The position numbers and the translations under genes are program-made. Below, piece after piece: positions 17,581 through 25,727 of a DNA stretch of 64,000 nt. This DNA comes from Clostridium algoriphilum (GTDB lineage: Bacteria; Bacillota; Clostridia; Clostridiales; Clostridiaceae). The notes beneath the pieces are model-generated. The model ran no database searches and was not told the origin of the DNA. It worked only from the letters and a program-made list of their open reading frames with translations. Where the stretch lies: contig NZ_JAIZZK010000015.1 of NCBI RefSeq assembly GCF_020443705.1, positions 1 through 64,000 of the forward strand, in the 5' to 3' direction. Position 1 is the first letter of the stretch. The number at the start of each line of letters is the position of its first letter.

Positions 17581-18399
17581 ATGAAAATATTAATCTTATA
17601 TTTTAGTGGAACTGGTAACACGGAGTTTGTAGCTCAATATATAAAAAAACATTTAAGTTGTGATATGTTTGATATAGAGCTTTTCCCATTGGAATTATTT
17701 AAGAGTGAAAATATATCAAAATATGATGCTTTGATTTTTGGATTTCCAGTCTATGCATGTGATATACCAGTGTTTATACAGGAATATTTAAAGTATATAC
17801 CAACTACAAAAACAAAATCAGTTTTCATATTTTGCACAAAAGCTCTTTCTAGTGGAACCTCATTAAAACATGCTATTGAGATATTTAAAAAAGCTGGATA
17901 TAATCCACTTGGATATGCCGATGTAAAAATGCCAGGATCAGATGGATTAGCCTTTCTAAAGAAAGATTCTTCTATGGCACATAAAATTATAAATATAGAT
18001 TTTTCAACACTTGAAGGGGTAGATATTCTGGTAAATAGAATAAAAGAAGTAACAAAGTACTTAGAAAATGATGAAGTGGAACGATTTTGTTTAAATGTGA
18101 ATTCGAACATAGCTAATTCTTTTTTTAGTAGTATTCTGAAAAAGGCATTTATAGTTATGGAGGGATGGTTAAAAAGAAAGTTTTGGGCTGATAGGAATTG
18201 TATTAAATGCAAAAAATGCGAAAGGATATGTCCTGCTAATAATATTAAAGTAAATGATAAGGTAAGCTTTGGCAGCAATTGCTATCTTTGTATGAGATGT
18301 GTACATCAATGCCCCATGGAAGCTATTCAAATAGGTAAAAAAACAGTTGGTAAATTTAGATGGAGAGGGCCTTTAGGTACATATAATCCAAAACAATAG
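17581..18399 (+). CDS. EFR1-type flavodoxin/2[4Fe-4S] ferredoxin fusion
   Basis: Residues 1-150 form a flavodoxin-like domain with the FMN-binding loop FSGTGNTE (9-16). Residues about 205-255 carry two CxxCxxCxxxCP clusters (CIKCKKCERICP and CYLCMRCVHQCP), each binding a [4Fe-4S] centre. EFR1 family proteins are anaerobic electron carriers of unknown partner. It follows the ABC permease by 28 bases and has a good ribosome binding site, so it is likely on the same transcript. Its link to the transporter is unclear. Confidence 0.9.
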   Translation: MKILILYFSGTGNTEFVAQYIKKHLSCDMFDIELFPLELFKSENISKYDALIFGFPVYACDIPVFIQEYLKYIPTTKTKSVFIFCTKALSSGTSLKHAIEIFKKAGYNPLGYADVKMPGSDGLAFLKKDSSMAHKIINIDFSTLEGVDILVNRIKEVTKYLENDEVERFCLNVNSNIANSFFSSILKKAFIVMEGWLKRKFWADRNCIKCKKCERICPANNIKVNDKVSFGSNCYLCMRCVHQCPMEAIQIGKKTVGKFRWRGPLGTYNPKQ

Positions 18400-18461
18400 A
18401 GGGTATCAGAGTGGAGACTATAATACTAAATATATTAATAATTTCATGACTCATAATAAAA

Positions 18462-18487
18462 AATAGACTACCTTCTAGTAGTCTATT
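18462..18487. terminator. bidirectional terminator
   Basis: A perfect 10-bp stem AATAGACTAC / GTAGTCTATT with a 6-base loop, A-rich on one side and T-rich on the other, lies between the convergent EFR1 and permease genes. Confidence 0.8.
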
Positions 18488-18496
18488 TTGGTTTTA

Positions 18497-19909
18497 TTAA
18501 CTGTTCAATTTCTTGTTTCTCATGCTTGATTTTGTAGAAGCAAGAGAAATTATTGCAATAATACCTATGATTACAAGTAGCCCTATGCGATGGGTTGGAT
18601 TAAATGTCACTCCAATTAAAGTAAGTATTATAAGTAAAATGCCTAAATATGAACTGTATGGTGCAAACAACATTTTAAATTGTTTTCCTTCGGTGGTACT
18701 CTTGATAGAATAATATTTTCGGTTTTTTATTTGTGAAGCTAAAATAATAATCCAATTACTAATCAATAATACACCTGCTGAAGTGGTTAAATATTCGTAA
18801 ATGGTGTCTGGTAATACAAAAGATAATAGGATGGTTAAAAGTAGACCACTGGTTCCTATTAAAAGTGCGATGACGTTTACACCTCTTTTATTTCTTTTCA
18901 ATGCGATTTTTGGTGCCTCATGATCCTTTGCAAGGGATAATAATACATTGGTTATTGCAAAAAGTGCACCCACAAAAGTAGAAAATGCGGCGCTTACAAT
19001 AATAATATTAAAGATCGAACCTATATAAGGCACATGAAATGCTGAAAGTGCTGTAATGAAAGGACTCTTACTTGCCTGAATTTGCTGCCAATGCGCCATT
19101 TTAAAAATCATCACAATGGAGGTAATATATAAAAACATTAAAGCCAGCATAAGCGCATTAATAGCTTTAGTAAAGGATTTGCTTTGCTTTAATTCTTTAG
19201 AAGCAGCGCCTACCACTGCTACACCAGCGTATGGAAACAGTGCGAAAATCATTGAAGACCATAGTCCTTTTATGCCTTTTGGAAACCAATTAAGAGTTGA
19301 CAAGGAAATCACTGATGCTCCGGCAACTGACCCCTTAGGAGATGCATACCCAAGGATAAACAATATGCCAAAAATGATAAACAAAGCAAGAGCATTAATT
19401 TTTACAATGGCAAAGAATGATTCAATTTCTCCAAAATCCTTCACTCCGAGCAAGTTAATACCGAGTCCTAAGCAGGAGTATATAACAGAAAATGTCCATA
19501 ACGGAATCTGTGGAAACCAATAGCGTGAAAACACAGATAAGGCAGTTACTTCACTAGACATAATCAATACCCCTGCAATCCAAAACATCCAACCACTAAT
19601 AAACCCGATACTGTCTCCAAAAGCTCTTCTAGCATAATCCCTAAAAGACCCTGGTTCTAAATCATTAATTTTCATTTCTGCCAGTGAGGTAAAGGCTATA
19701 TAGGATATTAGTCCAGCAATTAAAAACGCAATAATTACAGAAGGACCAGTTAAACTAATTGCCACACTTGTTCCTAAAAAGAAACCTGCTCCAACGATTG
19801 AGCCAATTCCGATGAGACTTAGTTGCCACCAAGTTATTCCTATCTCGCCACTCCGCTTCTTTTCCTTATGATGTTCTGCTACCTGTAATACAACCTTTTC
19901 ATCATTCAT
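18497..19909 (-). CDS. APC-superfamily amino-acid permease
   Basis: The protein has 470 residues and about twelve hydrophobic helices. The first helix carries the conserved G-I-G-S-I-V-G-A-G-F-F-L-G substrate-binding stretch, followed by PGSFRDYARRAFG, as in AAT/GABA-permease type transporters. It would import amino acids with cations or exchange them. An ATG at 19936 is in frame, but GGAG in GGATGGAGAT is correctly spaced for the ATG at 19909 (MNDEKVVLQ). Immediately upstream, on the other strand, is an antiporter relic, so its original neighbourhood has been rearranged. Confidence 0.88.
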   Translation of the reverse strand: MNDEKVVLQVAEHHKEKKRSGEIGITWWQLSLIGIGSIVGAGFFLGTSVAISLTGPSVIIAFLIAGLISYIAFTSLAEMKINDLEPGSFRDYARRAFGDSIGFISGWMFWIAGVLIMSSEVTALSVFSRYWFPQIPLWTFSVIYSCLGLGINLLGVKDFGEIESFFAIVKINALALFIIFGILFILGYASPKGSVAGASVISLSTLNWFPKGIKGLWSSMIFALFPYAGVAVVGAASKELKQSKSFTKAINALMLALMFLYITSIVMIFKMAHWQQIQASKSPFITALSAFHVPYIGSIFNIIIVSAAFSTFVGALFAITNVLLSLAKDHEAPKIALKRNKRGVNVIALLIGTSGLLLTILLSFVLPDTIYEYLTTSAGVLLISNWIIILASQIKNRKYYSIKSTTEGKQFKMLFAPYSSYLGILLIILTLIGVTFNPTHRIGLLVIIGIIAIISLASTKSSMRNKKLNS

Positions 19910-19939
19910 TCTATATCTCCATCCTTTCAATGTCATTGG

Positions 19940-20170
19940 GGCGCTGGTTATTGCAGTAGGTTAAAAGGAACCCTTGCAGAACTTAATAGCCCTACAAAGG
20001 TTTATTTTGCTTCCTCAAGCCGGTGTTGCAATAGGGCTCGCCACTATCGCAATGATAGTAGTACCGGATTATATGAGTTAATTGGACCAGTTGTTACGAA
20101 GTTAGTGCTGAAAAAGGCTGAAGAAATAGGGGCAGCGCCAACATTTACAAAACCAACGTTAAGGAATTAA
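19940..20170 (+). pseudogene. relic of a Kef/NapA-type cation:proton antiporter (C-terminal end)
   Basis: Two frames each preserve a recognisable piece: LLPQAGVAIGLATIAMIV in one, and YELIGPVVTKLVLKKAEEIG in another. Both belong to the end of the membrane domain of CPA2-type antiporters. A preceding piece (RLKGTLAELNSPTKVYF) is in the second frame. Frameshifts and a deletion between the pieces, plus loss of the first two thirds, show that it is dead. A weak hairpin (AACAAGAG / CTCTTGTT, 20223-20253) follows. Confidence 0.65.
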
Positions 20171-20300
20171 AGGATATGAAATACCAAAAACAACTGTTTC
20201 TGGCGCCTTTGTAAAAAAATAAAACAAGAGCATTTATTTACACTACTCTTGTTGATGAACAATATAAGAAAACTGTGAATCATCACTTCTTAGCCTATTT

Positions 20301-20444
20301 GTATCACATCAACAGGAGCTAAAGAATGACCTAAAGCTAACTAATATCAATACTTATACTAATCAAACATATGTAATGAAAAGGTGTTAATCATCAATCT
20401 TAAGAAAAAGAAAAAAGGCATTGCTGCCTTTTGTGTTGGTGTAC
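20301..20444 (+). repeat. duplicated 140-base intergenic block, copy 1
   Basis: This segment and the reverse complement of 30009-30150 agree at roughly three quarters of positions over their whole length. They share AACAGGA, CCTAAAGCTAA, TAATATCAATAC, GAAAAGG, ATCATCAATCT and a hairpin around AAGGCA...TGCCTT. The hairpin end lies toward the 3' end of the DUF421 gene here, and toward the 3' end of a flavin reductase-like gene in the other copy. Confidence 0.6.
20413..20432 (-). terminator. terminator of the DUF421 gene pair
   Basis: AAAAGGCA / TGCCTTTT pair around TTGC. Read on the minus strand the hairpin is followed by TTTCTTTTTC, so it ends transcription coming from 20489-21905. Confidence 0.65.
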
Positions 20445-20488
20445 AATTTAAGAATATTGTAATATAATTCTATTTTTATTAGATGTTA

Positions 20489-21190
20489 TTAATTTTTTAT
20501 AGCAACATATAATTTTTTAAAACTATCTATGGTAGCAAGGTAAATGTTTGCTATATCATCTACATTATACATGGCAAGATTATTCATAAGCCATTCTTTA
20601 TCTACTCCTGATTTAATTAAATTTTCTTCAAATAATTTTCCATCATTAATAATAACCAAAGGTAATTCTACTGGTTTAGCTAATAAATTTAAGTCTGTTG
20701 GAGTAACTGATCTATGAGCTTCTTTTTTTATAGTACTAAAATGGCCATTAGGTTCTAGAATTACATATTTAACTTCTGACATATTGAAAATGTTCTTAAG
20801 CCTTAATTCACTCATGAGCAAATCTACATTTATGAAGTGTTTTTTCAAATTCTTTCTTATTATCTTCCCATCATCTATTAAAATTACGGGTTTGCCATTA
20901 AAGAATAAAGATAAAGTTCTATTTTTAAAAGAAATAAAACTGAACATATAATGCCAAAAGAACAAGGTTAACAATGGAACAACTATATATGTAAAGGAGA
21001 CCTCTCCATCTAATAATGGTGCAACGGTAAGAGCTCCAAGTGTCCATACCAATGCGAAATCATATGCAGTAAGCTGAGCTATGGTTCTTTTTGACACGTA
21101 CCTTCCTACAAAAAAAGCTATTATACCTACTATAAAGGTTCTTATGATATATCCCATTAGTGAAATATCTTTAATAACACCGAAAACCAT
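20489..21190 (-). CDS. DUF421 (YetF-like) membrane protein, second of a pair
   Basis: The 233-residue protein has three N-terminal helices (about 10-85), then two cytoplasmic repeats of the DUF421/YetF type: GKPVILIDDGKIIRKNLKK and, later, ELPLVIINDGKLFEENLIKSG. These share the pattern V-I-x-x-D-G-K. YetF proteins are inner-membrane proteins of the forespore in Bacillus and accompany SpoVA in the spoVA2mob operon; their biochemical role is unknown. It lies 16 bases after a paralogous DUF421 gene and has its own GGAAGGAG site. Confidence 0.88.
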   Translation of the reverse strand: MVFGVIKDISLMGYIIRTFIVGIIAFFVGRYVSKRTIAQLTAYDFALVWTLGALTVAPLLDGEVSFTYIVVPLLTLFFWHYMFSFISFKNRTLSLFFNGKPVILIDDGKIIRKNLKKHFINVDLLMSELRLKNIFNMSEVKYVILEPNGHFSTIKKEAHRSVTPTDLNLLAKPVELPLVIINDGKLFEENLIKSGVDKEWLMNNLAMYNVDDIANIYLATIDSFKKLYVAIKN

Positions 21191-21206
21191 AAGTATAAAC
21201 TCCTTC

Positions 21207-21905
21207 CTATTGACTTATATATAATTTTTTTTCTGTAGTTAAAAGTCCTAAATAAATATCATTTATATTATCAACATTATTAGCTTTAAGTTCCTTATAA
21301 ATCCAATCATAATTTAATCTATTCCTTTTAAGAATCTTTTCATCTATTATTCCTTTATAAATAAGAATTTGGGATAAAATATCTTGTGAAGGTTCTATTA
21401 CCATGTCTATTTTAGTTATAGGAAGATTATTATTATTTACAGCAACACTAAAATCACCTGTGGATTCAGCAATTAAATACTCTACTTTTTCAATATTAGT
21501 TGCATCCTTTTGTCTTAATATTGAAATCAAATTATCAAGGGTTAACTTTGCTTTTGAAAGATTATTCTTTATCAGCTTTCCATTCTTAACTAGTATGATA
21601 GGTTTTTGGGAAACTATAGATGGAACTTTAAAATACAAATATGAAATAAATAAATTAATTAAAGTGTATACTACAATTATAGGTATTGCATCTATTAATC
21701 TTGATTTAGGATTGACCATACGAGAAGCAGCAATGTGACTAATACCTGCAGCCATTAAAAAGTTGTATGAAGTTAATATACCGGGCTGACGAAACCCCAT
21801 AACCTTAGTCGAACCAAATAACATAAAGTATAAAATGGATGCTCTAATAAATAATTCAAGTATATTTAATGTTTCTCCTTTAAAGAAAATATTATATATA
21901 TTCAT
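21207..21905 (-). CDS. DUF421 (YetF-like) membrane protein, first of a pair
   Basis: The 232-residue paralogue of the next gene has three N-terminal helices ending near residue 80, then QKPIILVKNGKLIKNNLSKAKLTL and a second, more diverged repeat (DILSQILIYKGIIDEKILKRN). The charged SRLIDAI segment before the third helix is typical. GAGGTGAT precedes the ATG. Together with the adjacent CotF-like gene and a forespore-type promoter nearby, sporulation-linked expression is likely; that is inference. Confidence 0.87.
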   Translation of the reverse strand: MNIYNIFFKGETLNILELFIRASILYFMLFGSTKVMGFRQPGILTSYNFLMAAGISHIAASRMVNPKSRLIDAIPIIVVYTLINLFISYLYFKVPSIVSQKPIILVKNGKLIKNNLSKAKLTLDNLISILRQKDATNIEKVEYLIAESTGDFSVAVNNNNLPITKIDMVIEPSQDILSQILIYKGIIDEKILKRNRLNYDWIYKELKANNVDNINDIYLGLLTTEKKLYISQ

Positions 21906-21981
21906 AAAATCACCTCTTTAGTAAATTAATAAGAAGATAAGCTTAATGTTTTTTATTTACCTTATCTTCTTATATAAAATT

Positions 21982-22440
21982 TTATTTTACATCATACATT
22001 CCATGGCTATTCATATAATTAAAGAGTTCTTGACCATGCCTTTGTTCATCTTGTTGAAGATGTTGCATTGCTTGCCTAACTATTGGCTCAGCAGATTCAA
22101 AAATATCAATATCATAAGTACCTGAAACATATTTTTCTGTGGATAATAAGTCGGTACAAAGTATTTTATCATGTTGATTATTCATAGCTCTTTGGGGAGT
22201 ACTTTGAGTGACCGGTTGTTGAGTTTGATTGTGACTTAAATTTGGTTGTTGTCCTTGAAGCATTTCATTAATAATATTCTGGTGGTGTTGTTCTTCACCA
22301 GAAAGTTTAGTAAAAAGTTGCTTCAATTGTGCATCTGCTGCTTGCTGGGAATAATCTTTGTATTTTTCAACACAAACTTCCTCTTGAATCTTTCCATCTT
22401 CTAAAAACATTCTTTCTTTTTGACTAAGTTGTATTTGCAT
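21982..22440 (-). CDS. CotF-like spore coat protein
   Basis: The 152-residue protein is built from two ferritin-like helical pairs (about 10-55 and 105-150) joined by a Gln/Thr-rich linker. LSQKERMFLEDGKIQEEVCVEKY and CTDLLSTEKYVSGTYDIDIFESA are the usual CotF-family motifs, and the end EQRHGQELFNYMNSHGMY is the family signature. The ORF is open further upstream, but GAGGTGAT fits the ATG at 22440 (MQIQLSQKE). It lies on the same strand as the two DUF421 genes, about 75 bases before them, so they may form one unit. Confidence 0.85.
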   Translation of the reverse strand: MQIQLSQKERMFLEDGKIQEEVCVEKYKDYSQQAADAQLKQLFTKLSGEEQHHQNIINEMLQGQQPNLSHNQTQQPVTQSTPQRAMNNQHDKILCTDLLSTEKYVSGTYDIDIFESAEPIVRQAMQHLQQDEQRHGQELFNYMNSHGMYDVK

Positions 22441-22529
22441 ATTAATATCACCTCTAATGTTTAATTTGACCAAGAAATACTTAAATTATGTATAATTAAA
22501 ACTATATTTTTAAATAATAAATTTTTAAA

Positions 22530-22559
22530 TAATAAATTTTAAATAATCTACACATACTA
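22530..22559 (+). promoter_or_regulatory. forespore (sigma-G-like) promoter
   Basis: TAATA (22530-22534), an 18-base spacer and CATACTA (22553-22559) match the sigma-G pattern; the -10 is a perfect consensus. It lies about 29 bases before the DUF1657 start. Confidence 0.6.
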
Positions 22560-22587
22560 ATGTTATATTTTGAAGGAGGTACTCAAT

Positions 22588-22791
22588 ATGGCTACAGTAA
22601 ATAAAATTGAAGAAGCTTTAACAAGTGCTCAAGCATTAACTACTCAATTAAAGACATTCTCAATGGATACAAACGATCAACAAGCAAAACAAAGTTTTAA
22701 ACAACTAGCGCAAACAACTGAAAATATAGCACAGACACTTGAGAGTAGACTTAATTTTGTTAAATCAGAGGAACCACAATATAGAGAATAA
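22588..22791 (+). CDS. DUF1657 small protein
   Basis: The 67-residue helical protein begins MATVNKIEEALTSAQALTTQLKTFSM and ends with E-P-Q-Y-R-E, both typical of DUF1657. A paralogue of 66 residues is at 36631, sharing LKTFSM/MKTFSL, D-x-Q-A-K and E-P-Q-Y. DUF1657 genes accompany SpoVA and DUF421 genes in spore loci. An ATG-equivalent at 22570 lies before the strong GAAGGAGGT, so the ATG at 22588 is used. A sigma-G-like promoter precedes it. Confidence 0.87.
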   Translation: MATVNKIEEALTSAQALTTQLKTFSMDTNDQQAKQSFKQLAQTTENIAQTLESRLNFVKSEEPQYRE

Positions 22792-22855
22792 TATGAACCA
22801 ACATCGGAGGGAGCTACAAAGGTTAAGCAATTTAAGTTGAATAGTTGAATTTTAT

Positions 22856-23139
22856 GGTGGCAATGCCACCCATTTGCCACCGTTACATAAAATATGATAC
22901 AATTGGTTAAAATAAAAGCATAAAAATTATTTTGTATCTGATAGATGATTTTAAATCAATGCTTATAGGATATTATAAAATATATTTAGATAAGCTATAA
23001 TAAGAGATTTAAACAAACCCCTCACATTGAGACTATTGTAGACATAATCAAGGTAAATCGGTAGGTTCAAGGGTTTAGATGTTTAAAACTTAATCAGATT
23101 ATGAATTTTTCCGACAGTTACTCAAGCTCGTCGGAAAGT
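22856..23139. repeat. dispersed palindromic repeat, copy C (right end missing)
   Basis: It has the left end GGTGGCAATGCCACC (22856-22870) with TTTGCCACCGTTACA, the LYLIDDFKSML-encoding block, CCCCTCACATTGAGAC, and the hairpin TTCCGAC / GTCGGAA (23109-23136). It lacks the right-end TTGCCACC inverted repeat. It starts 65 bases after the DUF1657 stop. Confidence 0.65.
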
Positions 23140-23220
23140 ATCAGTACATGAATTCTTAAACGAATAAGCAATGAGTAATTGGAAAGATATTACGAAATTA
23201 AAATCAGTTAAAGAATACTT

Positions 23221-23249
23221 AAGAACCATCTGAGCTCCAGATGGTTCTT
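23221..23249 (+). terminator. orphan terminator-like hairpin
   Basis: AAGAACCATCTG / CAGATGGTTCTT is a perfect 12-bp stem with a 5-base loop, followed by TCTTTTGG. The only frame running into it is a 20-codon ORF (23171-23233, MSNWKDITKLK...) without a clear ribosome site; it may be the tail of a lost gene. The rest of 23250-23524 holds no gene; paired segments CAGTTGT / ACAACTG (23441-23475) lie 50 bases before the CPBP gene. Confidence 0.55.
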
Positions 23250-23524
23250 TCTTTTGGTTCAATATAATTAAAAATACATTGAATGTACATTTCCGACTTA
23301 TCTATACTACATCACATAGAAATGGCTTAGACAATTGATTTTAATGTTGTTTATATATAAACAATGTAGGGTCTCTATTTATGAGAAAACTGTTCCAAAG
23401 TGTGGTAAATTATGATAATATTACATAAAGGGTTACGACGCAGTTGTCTAACATTCGTAAGCTACGTCACAACTGTAAAATTATTTGAAGTAAAGAAAAT
23501 TTATATTTGACGAGGAGAAATGAA

Positions 23525-24349
23525 ATGCTAAATACAAGGAAAAGTTACAATATATTATTTGTTATATGTACTTATAGTTTGTTTTGGATTTCTATTATGT
23601 TGATGGGTGGTACGATATTTATTTTTGGAGAAAAGGCACCAATGGATGCGTTAATGACGTTCAGTTCGTGGACTCCTACAATTGTTTTAATGGTGCTGTT
23701 TAAAAAACTTGTTCCTAATACAGCCAGAAAAGACTTTTTTAAAAAACTATTTAGCCCTCACATTAATGGGTGGATGCTACTGACAGTCACTGTAATTCAA
23801 TTATTAGTATTCATATTGGGTACTTGTATCGTATCATTTCAAAAAGAAATTTCAGTGCTAAGTCTGCTAAATTTATCACTTCCAATGGTTTTATATAGCT
23901 TATTTATCAGCTTGATACAAGGAGCTACAGGAGAAGAATCCTGCTGGCGAGGATATCTTTTTCCAGTCATGGCAAAGAAGTCAGGGGTCATCAAAGGTTC
24001 TATATTATTGGGACTGATATGGGTCTTTTGGCATACACCTTTATGGTTTTTGTCGTCAGGATACACTGGATTAGATTTGGTTACATATATTACAGCTTTT
24101 CTTGTCACTGTTGTTTCTACGTCGGTGATAATTGGTATTTGCTATAATTATAATAGAAATCTTATCGTTCCAATGTGGATACATTTGATGATGAATTTTT
24201 CTCTTTCATTGTATGGAGGAAATCTACTCAATTTGTTAATTTACCTTTCACCACTGTATGCGCTCACAGCTTTTGGATTTTGCTTGTGGCATAAGAAAAT
24301 CTCACAAAAATTCAATAACGATGTGATTTCGGAAAGAATGAGTGAGTAG
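23525..24349 (+). CDS. CPBP family intramembrane metalloprotease
   Basis: The protein is 274 residues with about eight hydrophobic helices. The CPBP/Abi motifs are visible: EExxxR as GEESCWRG (near residue 138), FWHTP (near 165) and H-x-x-M-N (near 222). Members include Rce1-like proteases and bacteriocin self-immunity proteins. No bacteriocin gene is adjacent. GAGGAG is correctly spaced for the ATG at 23525, after an in-frame upstream start at 23507. The gene seems to be a single unit. Confidence 0.87.
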   Translation: MLNTRKSYNILFVICTYSLFWISIMLMGGTIFIFGEKAPMDALMTFSSWTPTIVLMVLFKKLVPNTARKDFFKKLFSPHINGWMLLTVTVIQLLVFILGTCIVSFQKEISVLSLLNLSLPMVLYSLFISLIQGATGEESCWRGYLFPVMAKKSGVIKGSILLGLIWVFWHTPLWFLSSGYTGLDLVTYITAFLVTVVSTSVIIGICYNYNRNLIVPMWIHLMMNFSLSLYGGNLLNLLIYLSPLYALTAFGFCLWHKKISQKFNNDVISERMSE

Positions 24350-24443
24350 GGTTATGAACATTATCCTTTGTAAATTAACTATAAAGTTAAGACGCACTCT
24401 TCAAAAAGTTTGTCATAAACAAATCTAATAAACTGGACAGGTT

Positions 24444-24506
24444 ATGTCTATAATGGGAAGTTGGAAAAATAAATATTTAATTGATGAGTGTAGGGGAAAA
24501 GAATAA
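24444..24506 (+). pseudogene. short relic related to the 11.5-kb relic
   Basis: Twenty codons read MSIMGSWKNKYLIDECRGKE, matching SWKNEYLIDKCKE at 11526-11565. The DNA identity extends over about 50 bases. The frame is then broken. The parent protein is unknown. Confidence 0.35.
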
Positions 24507-24575
24507 CAGAGATATGTCGAATATGAAAAATATTTGTTTGCAATAAAGGTAATGAAGATGTTTATAAATAAATAG

Positions 24576-24619
24576 ATAGTAAAGAACTTTGAGAATAATA
24601 TCTCAGAGTTCTTTACTAT
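24576..24619. terminator. terminator between CPBP and HgcA-like genes
   Basis: ATAGTAAAGAACTTTGAGA / TCTCAGAGTTCTTTACTAT is a 19-bp stem with one mismatch and a 6-base loop. T-rich flanks on the minus side suit the HgcA-like gene ending at 24658; it may also serve the plus strand. Confidence 0.65.
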
Positions 24620-24657
24620 TTAATACAAATTTTGAAGGGCAATTGTCAGCCTTTCTT

Positions 24658-25305
24658 TTAAATAAATGTCACTATCCTCATTTTTTCATCTTTTTTATAA
24701 TTGTTATTTAAGAATAATTCAATGTCTTTTGCCATGACAGGTCCATAAACAACCTTGAAGCCCGATTCTTGTTTCACCATAAGGGCACTGACTCCCGGAG
24801 CTCCAAGCTGTGGAAGGATCAATGTGTTGCGATTGACAATATCTTTTAGATTTACAGCTTTTACTTTTTCAACAATCTCGGCAGTACTGAATTTCCCCAT
24901 AGCCGCTGCACACCAGACATTGATTCCTTTCGTATCCAGAATCATTATCCAGCATTGCATGTTCCCAAGCTCTTTACGGACAGTATCAAATGTAAGCTTA
25001 TAATTTGCTATTACCAAAACCGGTGAATTCTCATCAGGATTTCCAACACAGTACAGACCCGGTTCTACTCGACAATTACCACCAAAATTTATCAGACGGG
25101 TTTTTATATTGGCGATAATCTCCTTTTTATGAAGCTTGGTTGCTATAACAGGGATTTTGCCCGCTCCAGTTTCCTTAAATCCAGTTATCCAGTATTCGCT
25201 TCTGATTATTGTTGTTTGTTTTGTATTAGTCATTGGTTTGTCTTTATACATCATTTCCTTAAATGCTTGAAAAATATCAAAGGTTAAAAGACTCATTGTT
25301 TCCAT
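24658..25305 (-). CDS. HgcA-like corrinoid protein lacking the membrane domain
   Basis: The corrinoid-binding domain of the HgcA/CdhD-like family is clear: RVEPGLYCVGNPDENSPVLVIANYK (79-103), W-I-M-I-L-D-T-K-G-I (119-128), then the cap-helix motif, and LILPQLGAPGVSA (162-174). HgcA of mercury methylators has NVWCA(A/G)GK; here it reads NVWCAAAM (129-136), so Cys132, the proposed lower ligand to cobalt, is kept but the GK is lost. The protein stops at MRIVTF, just where HgcA enters its membrane domain. No HgcB ferredoxin gene is adjacent. There is no clear ribosome binding site, and a transposase relic lies directly upstream. It may be a degenerate or repurposed corrinoid protein; methylation of mercury is unlikely. 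Confidence 0.75.
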   Translation of the reverse strand: METMSLLTFDIFQAFKEMMYKDKPMTNTKQTTIIRSEYWITGFKETGAGKIPVIATKLHKKEIIANIKTRLINFGGNCRVEPGLYCVGNPDENSPVLVIANYKLTFDTVRKELGNMQCWIMILDTKGINVWCAAAMGKFSTAEIVEKVKAVNLKDIVNRNTLILPQLGAPGVSALMVKQESGFKVVYGPVMAKDIELFLNNNYKKDEKMRIVTFI

Positions 25306-25317
25306 AGTGGGGCTGTA

Positions 25318-25516
25318 ATGTCAACAGTAGGCATTGGACCAAAGCTGGTCACTGAAATTGAGATGTACAAACCTGGACAAGATTCTGTTTCAAAGGATGA
25401 AGGTGGGTGAGTTGAATGTAGCCAAAAGGTTGATGTCAAGCGTCGTGAAAAGTAATAAAAACTTTGCTGATGTTGTAGTTTATGATGCTCTTGCCAGTAA
25501 TATTAGTCTATGTTAA
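25318..25516 (+). pseudogene. transposase fragment (IS4/DDE type) with frameshift
   Basis: One frame from 25318 reads VGIGPKLVTEIEMYKPGQDSVSKDEG and the next frame continues GELNVAKRLMSS... NFADVVVYDALAS. This is the central region of a DDE transposase, around D-V-V-V-Y-D-A-L-A. The shift is explained by an extra GGTG at about 25404-25413. Both ends are missing. It lies head to head with the 5' end of the HgcA-like gene. Confidence 0.65.
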
Positions 25517-25727
25517 AGTTATTAAAAGCTATATAAATAGAATTGATGTTAGATATCCTATAAGCGAAGAAGTCCAACGTGGTTTATTTGCCACAATTAA
25601 TATACAGAATAGGAAAAATACTCAATCACTTGCTAAACATCTGAATACTATGAAAGTGATGAAAAGTAACTTTATAAAAAAGAGCAAGTTTAAAAGGCAG
25701 TATAAATTTAAAAGGATGGTGTATTAA

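Noticed and set aside
25482-25727. 81-codon ORF directly before the ClpX-like gene
   Set aside because: It begins inside the transposase relic in another frame and has no start signal; part may be further transposon remnant. It was left out as a gene although its end touches the ClpX-like start.
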